NCBI RefSeq assembly: GCF_022808675.1
Contig: NZ_JAKZKV010000003.1
Span: 339,690-403,689, forward strand
Length of the DNA: 64,000 nt
Direction of reading: 5' to 3'
Source of the DNA: Parabacteroides sp. FAFU027
GTDB lineage: Bacteria > Bacteroidota > Bacteroidia > Bacteroidales > UBA7332
Part shown: positions 20,201 to 29,235 of the stretch, piece after piece
How the letters are laid out: every line of letters begins with the position of its first letter
How positions within the stretch are numbered: position 1 is the stretch's first letter
Notes under the pieces: generated by a model
The model's input: only the letters and a program-made list of their open reading frames with translations
What the model was told of the DNA's origin: nothing
Databases searched by the model: none
Made by a program: the position numbers and the translations under genes

Positions 20201-21622
20201 GCTTCGCTCGGTTTCCTACCGATGGCCATTTCCACCTCTGCCGGAGCCGAGGTACAGAAACCGTTAGCCACGGTCGTTATCGGCGGATTGATTACAGCGA
20301 CATTGCTCACGCTGATCGTACTGCCGGTCTTCTACATCTTATTTTCCAGAATAAACCTCAGGAAAATGGTTCAGGGCAAATTCACAAAGACCGCAATGCT
20401 GTTCATCATCGGAATCTCTCTTTTCACAACGGGAAGCGCACAAAAGACGGTTCGGCTAAATCTGCAACAAGCCATACAACTGGCGCTCAACAGCAACCTG
20501 ACCATCCGCTCGTCGGGCTACAATGTCGAAGCGCAAAAGGCGCTCAAAGATGCGGCCTGGGATATCCCGAAAACCGTCCTCGAAGGGCAATACGGGCAGT
20601 TCAACTCCTGGTCAAAAGACAACAGTTTCACCGTATCACAGTCGTTTGCCTTCCCCACGGTGTATGCCAACCAAAGCAAACTGGCCAAAGCGAATATCAA
20701 AAGCAGCCAGTGGCAACACCAAAACTCCCGGCTCGAAGTGGCCACACAAGTGAAACAGACCTACTGGCAGCTGACTTATCTCTATTCGTTGCGCAAATTG
20801 CTCGCTTATCAGGACAGCCTTTATACGGGCTTCTACCGGGCAGCCGAACTCCGTGCCCGCAGTGGTGAAACGAACCGCATCGAGATGATTAGCGCCCATT
20901 CCCAAAGTCTGGAGGTGAAAAACCGGATGCAACAGGTGAATGTGGACATCGACATCTTCCGGCAAAAGTTACAGACACTGCTGAATGCTGAAACGGCTTT
21001 AATCCCGGCGGATACAGTCTTGTTCCGCATCCCGTTTACAGCAGAGCTTGATACCGTTGTAGCTCAGAACCCTTCGGTCAAATATATGCAGCAACAGGTA
21101 GAGGTTTCCCGCATGGAGAAAAACCTCGAACGCAGCAAAATGCTGCCCGATCTCACCATTGGCTACTTCAGCCAGACCATGCGGGGTACGCAGGAGGTGA
21201 ATGGAATATCCCGCACTTTCGGCCCGAATGACCGCTTCAACGGTATTCTGGCAGGTATCTCCGTGCCGCTCTGGTTCACTGCCAATACGGCCCGGTCAAA
21301 ATCCGCAAAACTCAAAGAGCAGGAAGCCCGCATAAATTCTGAAAACTACTCGAAAACCATTGCCGGAAGTTACAAATCGCTGCTCGGCGAATATGCGAAG
21401 TACAGCAACAGCCTCAACTACTACGAAAAGCAGGCATTGCCCGAAGCCGACCTGATTATCCGTCAGGCATCAGGCAGCTACAAGGCCGGTGCAATGGATT
21501 ATGTGGACTATATCCTCAGCCTGAGCCGGGCATTGACTATTCGCGAAAATTACCTTGATGCGCTGAACAGCTATAATCAGGTGGTGATCAGTATTGAGAA
21601 TATTTCAGGTAAAATCTTTTAA
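17243..21622 (+). CDS. Heavy-metal efflux RND pump (CusA/CzcA family) fused to a TolC-type outer-membrane channel
   Basis: 1459 residues, about 400 longer than a CusA/CzcA pump. Residues 1 to about 1035 form the RND transporter: FSIKNKFIIGLFVVALIAWG opens TM1, and DFGLIVDGAVIIVE (about residue 400) contains the two Asp and the Glu of the proton relay typical of HME-RND pumps. Two large periplasmic loops follow the RND duplication. Residues about 1050-1065 (MLFIIGISLFTTGSAQ) look like an internal signal peptide ending in a signal-peptidase-I-like site. The remaining ~390 residues begin LNLQQAIQLALNSN and consist of two outer-membrane-efflux-protein repeats. The gene thus supplies two of three layers of a tripartite Cu/Ag or Zn/Co/Cd exporter. 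The adaptor gene follows 13 bp later. Confidence 0.93.
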   Translation: MIARIIQFSIKNKFIIGLFVVALIAWGGYSLTRLPVDAIPDITNNQVQIISLAPSLAVQEVEGMVTAPIEVAVANIPDIVELRSISRLGLSVITVVFKDNVNVYWARQQLSERLKEAEEQIPAGLAKIELAPISTGLGEIYQYRLSVDKAHEKRYTPMELRTLQDWVVRRAMLGTSGVADINSYGGFVKQYEIAVNPDRLRSMNITLTDIFDALEKNNENTGSAYIDKNPTSYFIRSLGLVKNKEDIEKIVVKTNPSGMPLLIRDVATVQYGNATRYGALVIDTTEAVGGVVMMLKGANAHEVVDNVENRIESIQKSLPEGVKIEPYLNRSDLVGRAIGTVSRNLIEGALIVIFVLILLLGNIRAGLIVASVIPLSMLFAIAMMNLFGVSGNLMSLGAIDFGLIVDGAVIIVESVVHRITMSKHHHIGVERLSQQQMDENVLDSAKRMMSSATFGQLIILIVYLPIMALVGIEGKMFQPMAQVVVFALLGAEILSLTYVPVASSIFLSKKTEHKPNFSDRLMAKMQRAFNPVIALALRRKLAVTVSAVALFLASIFLFTRLGGEFIPQLEEGDLAAGVMTLQGGSLTHTVEQVKKANKILLDNFPEIKHTVCKIGAGEIPTDPTPMETGDYIITLKDKSEWTSAKTREELVEKMQEKLVALAGVKFEFQQPIQMRFNELLSGSKQDIAVKIFGDDLEELADKAAKVEKIIREVEGAEDINVEKVTGLAQVQIEYNRDRLAQYGLSVEDINKVLRAAFAGSQAGVVFDGEKRFALVVRLDKDYRQSLDNVRSLSVALPNGGQIPLEQLANIEIKSGPAQVSRENAKRRITIGFNVRNRDVQSVINEVSSRIDKEIKLPTGYYVTYGGQFQNLEAAKSRLAMAVPVALALIFLLLFFTFRSVKQSLLIFSAVPMSAIGGVVALWLRGMNFSISAGVGFIALFGVAVLNGIVLIAEFNRLEKEGLTDITERVLKGLRTRFRPVIMTAAVASLGFLPMAISTSAGAEVQKPLATVVIGGLITATLLTLIVLPVFYILFSRINLRKMVQGKFTKTAMLFIIGISLFTTGSAQKTVRLNLQQAIQLALNSNLTIRSSGYNVEAQKALKDAAWDIPKTVLEGQYGQFNSWSKDNSFTVSQSFAFPTVYANQSKLAKANIKSSQWQHQNSRLEVATQVKQTYWQLTYLYSLRKLLAYQDSLYTGFYRAAELRARSGETNRIEMISAHSQSLEVKNRMQQVNVDIDIFRQKLQTLLNAETALIPADTVLFRIPFTAELDTVVAQNPSVKYMQQQVEVSRMEKNLERSKMLPDLTIGYFSQTMRGTQEVNGISRTFGPNDRFNGILAGISVPLWFTANTARSKSAKLKEQEARINSENYSKTIAGSYKSLLGEYAKYSNSLNYYEKQALPEADLIIRQASGSYKAGAMDYVDYILSLSRALTIRENYLDALNSYNQVVISIENISGKIF

Positions 21623-21635
21623 TTCAAGGTCATTT

Positions 21636-22826
21636 ATGAAACCCTATAAATTCATTTCCATATCCATCATAGCGGCATTTATCATAGCCGCCACGTCCTG
21701 TAACGGCGGCAAAAAAGCCGAAGCCAAACCAGAAAAAGAAGAGGAAGTTCTTCCCGAAGACATCGTAGAGCTTCGGGCAGACCAAATCAAACTTGCCGAA
21801 ATCTCACTCGGCAAAATCGAGATGCGTTCCCTGAGCGGTACACTCAAGGTTAACGGGCAGGTGGCAGTTGCCCCGCAAAACCTCGCAACCGTCTGTATGC
21901 CGATGGGCGGATTTGTCAAAAGCACTTCACTTGTGCCGGGCAATACGGTTCGCAAAGGGCAGACGCTCGCCATACTGGAAAACCCTGAGTTTGTCGATTT
22001 ACAGCAAAATTACCTGGAGGTAAAAAGCAAACTCGAATATGCAGAGGCGGAGTACAAACGCCACAACGACCTCTACAAAGAGGATGTTTATTCGCAGAAA
22101 AACGTACAGCAGGTGACTTCGGAATACAAGACGCTGAAGGTACAATTGACCGCCCTTCGCCAAAAACTCGAACTCATCGGCATCAATACCGGTAAGCTCA
22201 CGATGAACAATATCAGGCGGTCAGTAGCGGTGACCTCGCCCATTTCCGGATACGTAAAAGCGGTCAACATCAGCATCGGAAAATCTGTTGCCCCTTCGGA
22301 TGTGCTGTTTGAGATTGTCAACAGCGACCAACTGCTACTTGAGCTGAGTCTTTTCGAGAAAGATGCGGATAAAGTTTCATCCGGTCAGAAGATTCGTTTC
22401 TACATCAACAATGAAAGCGAACAGCACGAAGCCGTGATCTACCAAACGGGTAACCTGATCAACGCCGACAAGACTTATAAGGTATATGCAAAAGTTACGG
22501 GTAAATGCAAAAACGTAATGCCCGGAATGTATGCCAACGCCATTGTGGAAGGAACGGTCAACAACGTTACCACCCTGCCTTCGGATGCCGTGGTGAGCTT
22601 CGACGACAAGGATTATATTTTTGTCTTTGAGAAAAATAAGAGCGAAGGAGGCAAACCCTTTACCGAATACCGTATGGTACAGGTTCGCAAAGGGGTGAGT
22701 GACGAAGGATACACAGAAATAATCCTGCCCGACAGTTTCGACCAAACGAAAGCGAAAGTTGTTATAAAAGGAGCATATAACCTGCTTTCTGCGAAAAAGA
22801 ATGCGGGTGAAATGGCCTGTGATTAA
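21636..22826 (+). CDS. RND efflux periplasmic adaptor (membrane-fusion) lipoprotein
   Basis: 396 residues from the ATG at 21636; a slightly longer frame overlaps the pump gene but has no signal peptide. The signal peptide ends ATSC, a lipobox, so it is an inner-membrane-tethered lipoprotein. The body shows the MFP order: a lipoyl/barrel-sandwich half (VRKGQTLAILENPEFVDLQQ), an alpha-helical hairpin (YLEVKSKLEYAEAEYKRHND to about residue 175), the second lipoyl half (VAVTSPISGYVKAVNISIGK), beta-barrel and membrane-proximal domains. It bridges the RND pump and the outer-membrane channel of the same operon. No His-rich metal-binding extension is seen. Confidence 0.93.
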   Translation: MKPYKFISISIIAAFIIAATSCNGGKKAEAKPEKEEEVLPEDIVELRADQIKLAEISLGKIEMRSLSGTLKVNGQVAVAPQNLATVCMPMGGFVKSTSLVPGNTVRKGQTLAILENPEFVDLQQNYLEVKSKLEYAEAEYKRHNDLYKEDVYSQKNVQQVTSEYKTLKVQLTALRQKLELIGINTGKLTMNNIRRSVAVTSPISGYVKAVNISIGKSVAPSDVLFEIVNSDQLLLELSLFEKDADKVSSGQKIRFYINNESEQHEAVIYQTGNLINADKTYKVYAKVTGKCKNVMPGMYANAIVEGTVNNVTTLPSDAVVSFDDKDYIFVFEKNKSEGGKPFTEYRMVQVRKGVSDEGYTEIILPDSFDQTKAKVVIKGAYNLLSAKKNAGEMACD

Positions 22827-22837
22827 TTTAAACAGTT

Positions 22838-23725
22838 ATGGTACACGATCACGAACATCATCACGAAATCAATCTGGATAATGCCTTTAAAATTGGTATT
22901 GCACTCAATATTGTATTTACCATAATCGAAGTTGTCTACGGTTATCTCGCCAATTCGATGGCACTGGTAGCCGATGCTGGACACAACTTCAGCGACGTGC
23001 TGGCACTGGCATTTTCCTGGATTGGCGTTATTCTCTCTCAGCGAAAACCGACTCTTCGCTTTACCTACGGATTCCGGCGTTCCACGATACTGATTGCATT
23101 GCTCAATACCGTCCTGCTACTGGTGGCCATCGGCTTTATCCTGTGGGAGACAATTCACCGGCTAGGCAAACCGCTGGAGATAAAATCACAGGATGTCATT
23201 CTGGTGGCGGCTATTGGTATTGTGATCAACGGTTTCACGGCATGGCTGTTTGTCAAAGGGAAAAAGAACGACCTAAACATCCGTAGCGCCTTTGTCCACT
23301 TTGTGGCCGATGCGCTGGTATCGCTGGGCGTGGTAGTTGCCGGGGTGATTATAGCATTTACGGGTATTACCTGGATTGACTCGGTGGTTTCGTTTATCAT
23401 CATTGCGGTGATTCTCTACAGCACCGTCCACCTGTTGATTGATTCGGTCAATCTAGGCCTGGATGCCGTCCCCGAACACATTGATATCGAAGTGGTGCGC
23501 AAATACCTCGAAGCTTTACCCGAAGTATCAACCATTCACGACCTGCACATCTGGGCACTGAGTACGACCGATGCTGCCCTGACCGTTCACCTCAATACTT
23601 GTTGTGAAACAGATAATACCTTTATCTACGAAGTGCAAAAGCACCTGCATAACCATTTTCACATCGAACATGCTACGATTCAGATAGAGCAGGGAGATGA
23701 GAATTGCAGGAATAATTGTAATTAA
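22838..23725 (+). CDS. Cation diffusion facilitator (Zn/Co/Cd exporter, CzcD/ZitB type)
   Basis: 295 residues. The N-terminus has a HDHEHHHE metal-binding tail. Six TM helices follow; TM2 carries ALVADAGHNFSD and TM5 HFVADALVSLG, giving the HD-HD tetrahedral Zn site of zinc-type CDF proteins. The C-terminal cytoplasmic domain (VPEHIDIEVVRKYLEALPEV, THDLHIWALSTTDAALTVHL-like) is the ferredoxin-like dimerisation domain with metal-binding His. It exports divalent cations from cytoplasm to periplasm, where the preceding RND system would take over. It starts 11 bp after the adaptor gene and ends the operon. Confidence 0.95.
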   Translation: MVHDHEHHHEINLDNAFKIGIALNIVFTIIEVVYGYLANSMALVADAGHNFSDVLALAFSWIGVILSQRKPTLRFTYGFRRSTILIALLNTVLLLVAIGFILWETIHRLGKPLEIKSQDVILVAAIGIVINGFTAWLFVKGKKNDLNIRSAFVHFVADALVSLGVVVAGVIIAFTGITWIDSVVSFIIIAVILYSTVHLLIDSVNLGLDAVPEHIDIEVVRKYLEALPEVSTIHDLHIWALSTTDAALTVHLNTCCETDNTFIYEVQKHLHNHFHIEHATIQIEQGDENCRNNCN

Positions 23726-23760
23726 GTTTGTACCACAAAGAAATGCAAAGAAAACAGACA

Positions 23761-23800
23761 GATAGCCTCGAAGGGAAATTCTTCGGGGCTATCTTTTTTA
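23761..23800 (+). terminator. Terminator of the metal-efflux operon
   Basis: GATAGCCTCGAAG (23761-23773) pairs over 13 bp with CTTCGGGGCTATC (23781-23793, one G-U pair), followed by TTTTTT. Confidence 0.95.
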
Positions 23801-23803
23801 TCG

Positions 23804-24230
23804 TCCGACGTGTCGGAAAGTCCCACCACGAGCTGGGGAACCATTCCGACGCGTCGGATTCTTTGTTTTTGGTCAAAAAGAGACTTTCCGACGCGTCGGA
23901 ATGTTCGCATGAGGGCTGGGCTGGCTTTCCGGCATGTCGGAATCATTGCCTGACCCCTCGGTGGAGGATTCCGACGCGTCGGACACTCTGTTTTGGCCAT
24001 TTTGGATGAAAAATCTTATTGGGAAAATGATTTCGCAAGCGAAGGAAGCCGTCCCAACGTTGGGAAAGTCTCCCTGGGGACTGGGGAAAGAATCCCAACG
24101 TTGGGAAAGTTCGCCTGAGCCCAAAAACTAACATTCCCAATCTTGGGAAAGTCCGCCCAGCATGTAGGCAAGGTTTCCCAAGGTTGGGAATGGCAGCCCG
24201 AGGGCTGGGCTGAGATTCCCAGGGTTGGGA
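23804..24230. repeat. Array of 14-bp inverted repeats at 41-42 bp spacing, 11 units (array 2)
   Basis: The first five units are TCCGACGCGTCGGA or close variants, starting at 23804, 23845, 23887, 23928 and 23970. The sixth (24011) is degenerate with only the right arm kept. The last five are TCCCAACGTTGGGA or variants, starting at 24052, 24093, 24135, 24176 and 24217. Spacing is 41 or 42 bp throughout (mean 41.3). Most spacers carry their own dyad close to the midpoint, for example TTTTTGGTCAAAAA centred 23872.5, TTCGCAAGCGAA centred 24037.5 and GCC..GGC centred 24162, so dyads actually recur about every 20.7 bp. It lies between two convergent genes, just after a strong terminator. It is not a CRISPR array. 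Confidence 0.9.
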
Positions 24231-24413
24231 CGCATCAAATGGTAGTTAATTGCAAATATTACAGGCTCAATTATCCATTCTCTGTTCCCTTTTGAGATAT
24301 TAAAGCGTTATAAACGCGCCCCCTCTCGATTGAATCAAGAGGGATAAAAAAGCCGCCTAACCAGTACCATGACTGATTAAGCGGCTTTTCTATTTATCCT
24401 GAAACGATTTCGT
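24231..24413 (-). terminator. Spacer with hairpin and terminator of the DUF3127 gene
   Basis: CCCTCT-GATT pairs with AATC-AGAGGG at 24321-24343. AAAAGCCGC (24348-24356) pairs with GCGGCTTTT (24381-24389) around a 24-nt loop. On the minus strand this second stem is followed by a T-run, as expected for termination of the gene starting at 24764. Confidence 0.75.
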
Positions 24414-24764
24414 TTAGAAAGGCATATCCTCGCCGGGAGCGTGTTGCAGGAAATCGGCAGGCTTCGGCTCGAAAGCAGGAGGAACAGCTCCGGCACCGGC
24501 AGCTACACGGGTTACATTCCAGGCACGTACATCGGTGTACCAGCGGCCGTTAAATTCGCGGCTCTCGATGTCGAAGTCCACTTTCAATTCTTCGTCCATC
24601 TGAATGGCAAAAGTATCGATCTTGTCTCCCCAGATGTTGAAACAAACTTTTTTAGGGTATTGTCCACCCATTTCGATGATGTAATCCTGTTTTTTCCAAA
24701 CACCATTTTTTCCTTGTCCCGACTGAAGCGGCAGGATTTGAATGATTCTTCCTGTAAGTTCCAT
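24414..24764 (-). CDS. DUF3127-family protein (OB-fold-like)
   Basis: 116 residues. The sequence ELTGRIIQILPLQSGQGKNG, WKKQDYIIEMGGQYPKKVCF and NIWGDKIDTF is the DUF3127 signature, common in Bacteroidota, and resembles an OB-fold of single-stranded nucleic-acid-binding proteins. The C-terminus ends in a Pro-rich linker and an acidic tip EDMPF, similar in style to SSB C-terminal tails, which would suit recruitment of repair proteins. That functional reading is inference. No signal peptide is present. It is monocistronic with its own terminator. Confidence 0.8.
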   Translation of the reverse strand: MELTGRIIQILPLQSGQGKNGVWKKQDYIIEMGGQYPKKVCFNIWGDKIDTFAIQMDEELKVDFDIESREFNGRWYTDVRAWNVTRVAAGAGAVPPAFEPKPADFLQHAPGEDMPF

Positions 24765-24916
24765 ATAGTAAGTAATTAATTTATCGCGTTGTTGATCCCC
24801 TATTCAGGGGCAGGACGGCAAAGATAATTAATTTGAGGGAAGAAAAAAAGCCGTTAACTTTTCGTCCGGTTTTAACTTCATCCCTGAAATATCTTTACGC
24901 TTTCTCCTTCAAAAAA

Positions 24917-24954
24917 GAAGGATTGCCTCTCCCCAAAAGGTAAGACAATCCTTC
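24917..24954 (-). terminator. Terminator of the CDP-alcohol phosphatidyltransferase-like gene
   Basis: GAAGGATTG (24917-24925) pairs with CAATCCTTC (24946-24954). The A-run at 24911-24916 gives a T-run on the minus strand. Confidence 0.8.
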
Positions 24955-24984
24955 CTGTGTATATTAATCTCATGATTTTAAGAA

Positions 24985-25719
24985 TCAGACGATTTGTTTT
25001 TCCTTGCGTTTTTCCCGCTCTTCGGCGTCTCGTTCATTGGCTAAAGCCAGAAGATTTTTGGAGTCAACAATATTGGCAATGAAAAGAGATATTGCCAGCA
25101 AGGATAAACTATATAGCAATGAATCCGGCAAAACAACTTCGAGAACCAACAGTAACGAAATAATGATTCTGACTTCTGTAGGGCCCATTATTCCCGAATC
25201 AATGGAATATTTTCCGGTAATCTTGTAGCGCAACAATGCGGTCATCATTTCCCATCCATACAAGGCTACCAGGGCGAAACCTACCAATTCCCAGGCATCA
25301 TGCACATAAACGACAAATCCAAGTCCCATCAGCATAATCCCCAACCAGTCAACGGTAATATCCAAAGAAAAGCCATACCATTTCCGCTCTTTATGCCGGT
25401 AATAGGCAATGCGTCCGTCCAGCGAATCACCAAACCAACTGATTGCATATCCTAAAACGCCCAACAGAAGCAAATTCCGGTTTACATAGGTTGCCAGCAC
25501 AAAACTCAGGAAAATAATCACTGCTCCCAAAAAACCTATCGCTGTCAACATATCCGAACTAATCCAGGAAGGTATTCGCTGGACTAAATATGCAATTGCA
25601 TTTTGTTCCCATTTTTTCAGAAGATTGGTTCTGTTCCGGTCCGCTGTAATCGTTTTAAGGACACTGTTTTCCTCCATCTGTGTTGATGCTGTCTGAGTAG
25701 GTAAATCTTTCATTGTCAT
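24985..25719 (-). CDS. CDP-alcohol phosphatidyltransferase-like membrane protein
   Basis: 244 residues with about six TM helices after a soluble N-terminal 50. The family motif D-x2-DG-x2-AR-x8-G-x3-D-x3-D is recognisable around residues 95-125 but altered: DSLDGRIAYY then RHKERKWYG, FSLD and ITVD. The aspartates that bind the two metals are kept, while the Arg of the AR pair is replaced by Tyr and the gap to Gly is one longer. Such enzymes join a CDP-linked lipid or alcohol to an alcohol acceptor in the inner membrane. The substrate is unknown. The tail is very charged (ERDAEEREKRKEKQ). A paired direct repeat lies upstream. Confidence 0.75.
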   Translation of the reverse strand: MTMKDLPTQTASTQMEENSVLKTITADRNRTNLLKKWEQNAIAYLVQRIPSWISSDMLTAIGFLGAVIIFLSFVLATYVNRNLLLLGVLGYAISWFGDSLDGRIAYYRHKERKWYGFSLDITVDWLGIMLMGLGFVVYVHDAWELVGFALVALYGWEMMTALLRYKITGKYSIDSGIMGPTEVRIIISLLLVLEVVLPDSLLYSLSLLAISLFIANIVDSKNLLALANERDAEEREKRKEKQIV

Positions 25720-25730
25720 CCTGATGTAAT

Positions 25731-25795
25731 TAACTTGAAGTGGTTAAGTGTATCCGAAAATCATGTGATTGAGTATAACTTAAAGTGGTATAAGC
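25731..25795 (-). promoter_or_regulatory. Two direct-repeat operator-like sites upstream of the CDP-alcohol transferase gene
   Basis: TAACTTGAAGTGGTTAAGTG (25731-25750) and TAACTTAAAGTGGTATAAGC (25776-25795) agree at about 16 of 20 positions and are 45 bp apart, within 80 bp upstream of the start codon at 25719. They look like a pair of binding sites; the binding protein is unknown. Confidence 0.4.
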
Positions 25796-25899
25796 TCTAA
25801 TCATAAATTCCGGATAATGCTCTTTCCATGGTATTACTATAACGTTACAAATATATCACAAATAACACAGATAGAGCCCTATTTCCGTTGAAAATAGAA

Positions 25900-25933
25900 A
25901 CAGGCAGACGCGGGGAATACTGCATCTGCCTGT
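25900..25933 (-). terminator. Terminator of the FabK-like gene
   Basis: ACAGGCAGA (25900-25908) pairs with TCTGCCTGT (25925-25933), 65 bp beyond the stop of the minus-strand gene, with a T-rich continuation on that strand. Confidence 0.7.
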
Positions 25934-25998
25934 TATTCACTAATTTCTCCTCAACTCAGAAAATTAATCAGGATAATATATTTCGAGAAAAAATGCTC

Positions 25999-26940
25999 CT
26001 ACAACCCTTGCAATCTGCTTAATACTGAATTGTATTCGGCCACCATATTCTTCATAATCTCGCTCACAGGCAATATCTCTTTGACCAGCGTTGCACCCTG
26101 GCCAATCTCAAGCATTCCTTCATTGATGTTGCCTTCGAACATTCCTTTTTTCGGACGCCCTTTACCCATGATTTCTTTCAGTTCATCAGCCGAAGCGCCT
26201 TTGCACTCCAGTTCATAGATTTGCTGGAAAAACTCGTTTTTCACCAGGCGCGTCGGAGAGACCTTCTTCAATGACAATTTGGTTTCGCCTTCCGGCAAAT
26301 TCAGGCAACGACGCTTGAATTCGTCACTGGCTGAACTCTCAGCAGACAGAGCGAATGCCGTCCCTACCTGCACACCTTCCGCACCCAGCGCCATTGCAGC
26401 CAATACGTTGCGACCGGTCACCACACCACCCGCAGCAATTAACGGCAACGAGGTGATTTGACGAATGTGCGGAATCAGGCAGAAGGTAGTTGTCTCCTCT
26501 TTCCCGTTGTGACCGCCCGCCTCGAAGCCTTCCGCCACGATAGCATCCACACCGGCCTCTTCGCACTTTTGGGCAAATTTACCGTTGGCAATCACATGCA
26601 CCACTTTGATGCCTTTTTCCTTGAGAAACGAAGTCCACGCCTTCGGATTTCCGGCAGAGGTAAACACCACCTGCACGCCTTCCTCCACGATAATCTTCAT
26701 GATTTCCTCAATCTGCGGATACATCAGCGGTACATTTACACCGAAAGGCTTATCGGTAGCCGCCTTGCATTTGCGAATGTGGTCGCGCAAAATCTCCGGG
26801 TACATCGAGCCAGCTCCGAGCAATCCGAGTCCACCGGCATTACTCACCGCAGAAGCCAGTTCCCAGCCGCTGCACCACACCATTCCCCCTTGCACAATGG
26901 GGTATTTTATTCCCAGAAGTTCACAAATTCTGTTTGCCAT
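25999..26940 (-). CDS. FMN-dependent enoyl-ACP reductase (FabK-like) / nitronate monooxygenase family
   Basis: 313 residues, a TIM-barrel flavoprotein of the FabK/nitronate monooxygenase family. KYPIVQGGMVWCSGWELASA carries the first FMN-binding segment; VFTSAGNPKAW, VIANGKFAQKCEEAGVDAIV, AEGFEAGGHNGKE (with the conserved His) and LPLIAAGGVVTGRNVLAAM with GAEGVQVGTAF form the rest of the phosphate-binding barrel. It reduces enoyl-ACP with NAD(P)H if FabK, or oxidises nitronates if NMO. The AEGxEAGGH segment and length fit FabK slightly better, but sequence alone does not settle it. A -7 element lies upstream. Confidence 0.82.
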   Translation of the reverse strand: MANRICELLGIKYPIVQGGMVWCSGWELASAVSNAGGLGLLGAGSMYPEILRDHIRKCKAATDKPFGVNVPLMYPQIEEIMKIIVEEGVQVVFTSAGNPKAWTSFLKEKGIKVVHVIANGKFAQKCEEAGVDAIVAEGFEAGGHNGKEETTTFCLIPHIRQITSLPLIAAGGVVTGRNVLAAMALGAEGVQVGTAFALSAESSASDEFKRRCLNLPEGETKLSLKKVSPTRLVKNEFFQQIYELECKGASADELKEIMGKGRPKKGMFEGNINEGMLEIGQGATLVKEILPVSEIMKNMVAEYNSVLSRLQGL

Positions 26941-26986
26941 AATTCTTTTTGTTAGATATGATATTTAGATGAATTCTTAATTTGCC

Positions 26987-26995
26987 GCAAAGGTA
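26987..26995 (-). promoter_or_regulatory. -7 promoter element of the FabK-like gene
   Basis: On the minus strand the sequence is TACCTTTGC, an exact TAnnTTTGC match, 47 bp upstream of the ATG at 26940. A TTG at 27020-27022 is a possible -33 element but with a long spacer of 24. Confidence 0.5.
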
Positions 26996-27095
26996 AAAGG
27001 TTGTAATGAATTCATCCTTCAATTTTTAGCGGAAAATCAGGAATAGTTGGACGTTGAATTGTTATTATATATAAAGAGCCGCACTAAATCCATGA

Positions 27096-28502
<1,407 letters not shown>

Positions 28503-28504
28503 AA

Positions 28505-28909
28505 ATGGAACAACTGATGCATCTGAAAATCCTGCTTCCATTCCGCATTTACACAGAGACGGAAGGTGTCTGCCGGATTGTACTGGAGACGGCGACCGGT
28601 TCGTACGGACTGCTTCCTCAACGGCTGGATTGCGTCACAGCATTGGTTCCGGGCATTTTCATGTATGAGGCCAATAACGAAGAGCACTACATCGCCATCG
28701 ACGAAGGCATTTTGATAAAAGCGGGAACAGAGGTTCTTGTCTCTGTACGAAATGCCATTGGTGGCGCCAGTCTGGGACAATTAAAGGAAGCAGTAGAAAA
28801 AGAATTCGTCCAGACCGATGAAAGCGAAACCCAACTTCGTACGGTGATGGATAAAATGGAGAGCGGACTGGTGGCAAGCATTGAAAAACTTCGAAAAGAA
28901 CAATTATGA
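28505..28909 (+). CDS. atpC: N-type ATPase subunit epsilon
   Basis: 134 residues. The beta-sandwich N-terminus is visible (HLKILLPFRIYTETEGVCRI, TGSYGLLPQRLDCVTALVPG, IAIDEGILIKAGTEVLVSVR), followed by a helical C-terminal hairpin. The subunit belongs to the central stalk. It starts 2 bp after the atpD stop and its last codon overlaps the next start (ATGA at 28906-28909), so translation is coupled. The C-terminal part is poorly conserved relative to housekeeping AtpC. Confidence 0.88.
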   Translation: MEQLMHLKILLPFRIYTETEGVCRIVLETATGSYGLLPQRLDCVTALVPGIFMYEANNEEHYIAIDEGILIKAGTEVLVSVRNAIGGASLGQLKEAVEKEFVQTDESETQLRTVMDKMESGLVASIEKLRKEQL

Positions 28910-29235
28910 TACCGGAAGAAAAACAAAGCACAGACTCCTTCACCCGCAAGGTGGGCGAAAAAGAGCAACTAAAACTAAAAGCCCAACGCGGCCGCAAGCA
29001 GAGCGTCTGGTTTGGGCTGAGCATGTTCGGGCTGGTCGGCTGGTCGGTCGTCATCCCTACATTGATCGGCACTGCCGTTGGCGTATGGTTGGACGACAGT
29101 TATCCGCAATCTTTTTCCTGGACACTGACCGGACTGGTCTGTGGTCTTTTCCTGGGTTGCGTGCTAGCCTGGAGCTGGGTTTCGAAAGAACGGAACGAAA
29201 TCAACGATAACAAGGAGGAGAAAAAAGATGAATGA
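28906..29235 (+). CDS. atpQ: N-type ATPase AtpQ (AtpI/AtpZ-like membrane protein)
   Basis: 109 residues: a charged N-terminal ~35 and then two TM helices (GLSMFGLVGWSVVIPTLIGT and SWTLTGLVCGLFLGCVLAWS) with the GVWLDD turn typical of the AtpI/AtpZ family. By position in the atpDCQRBEFAG order this is AtpQ. Related proteins help assemble the c-ring or handle Mg2+; the role here is inferred from family. It overlaps atpC by 4 bp and atpR by 8 bp. Confidence 0.85.
   Translation: MIPEEKQSTDSFTRKVGEKEQLKLKAQRGRKQSVWFGLSMFGLVGWSVVIPTLIGTAVGVWLDDSYPQSFSWTLTGLVCGLFLGCVLAWSWVSKERNEINDNKEEKKDE

Noticed and set aside
23804..24230. Possible CRISPR array (regular repeats with spacers)
   Set aside because: Repeats are only 14 bp, are palindromic and change sequence across the array, and the spacers share dyads; no cas genes are nearby.
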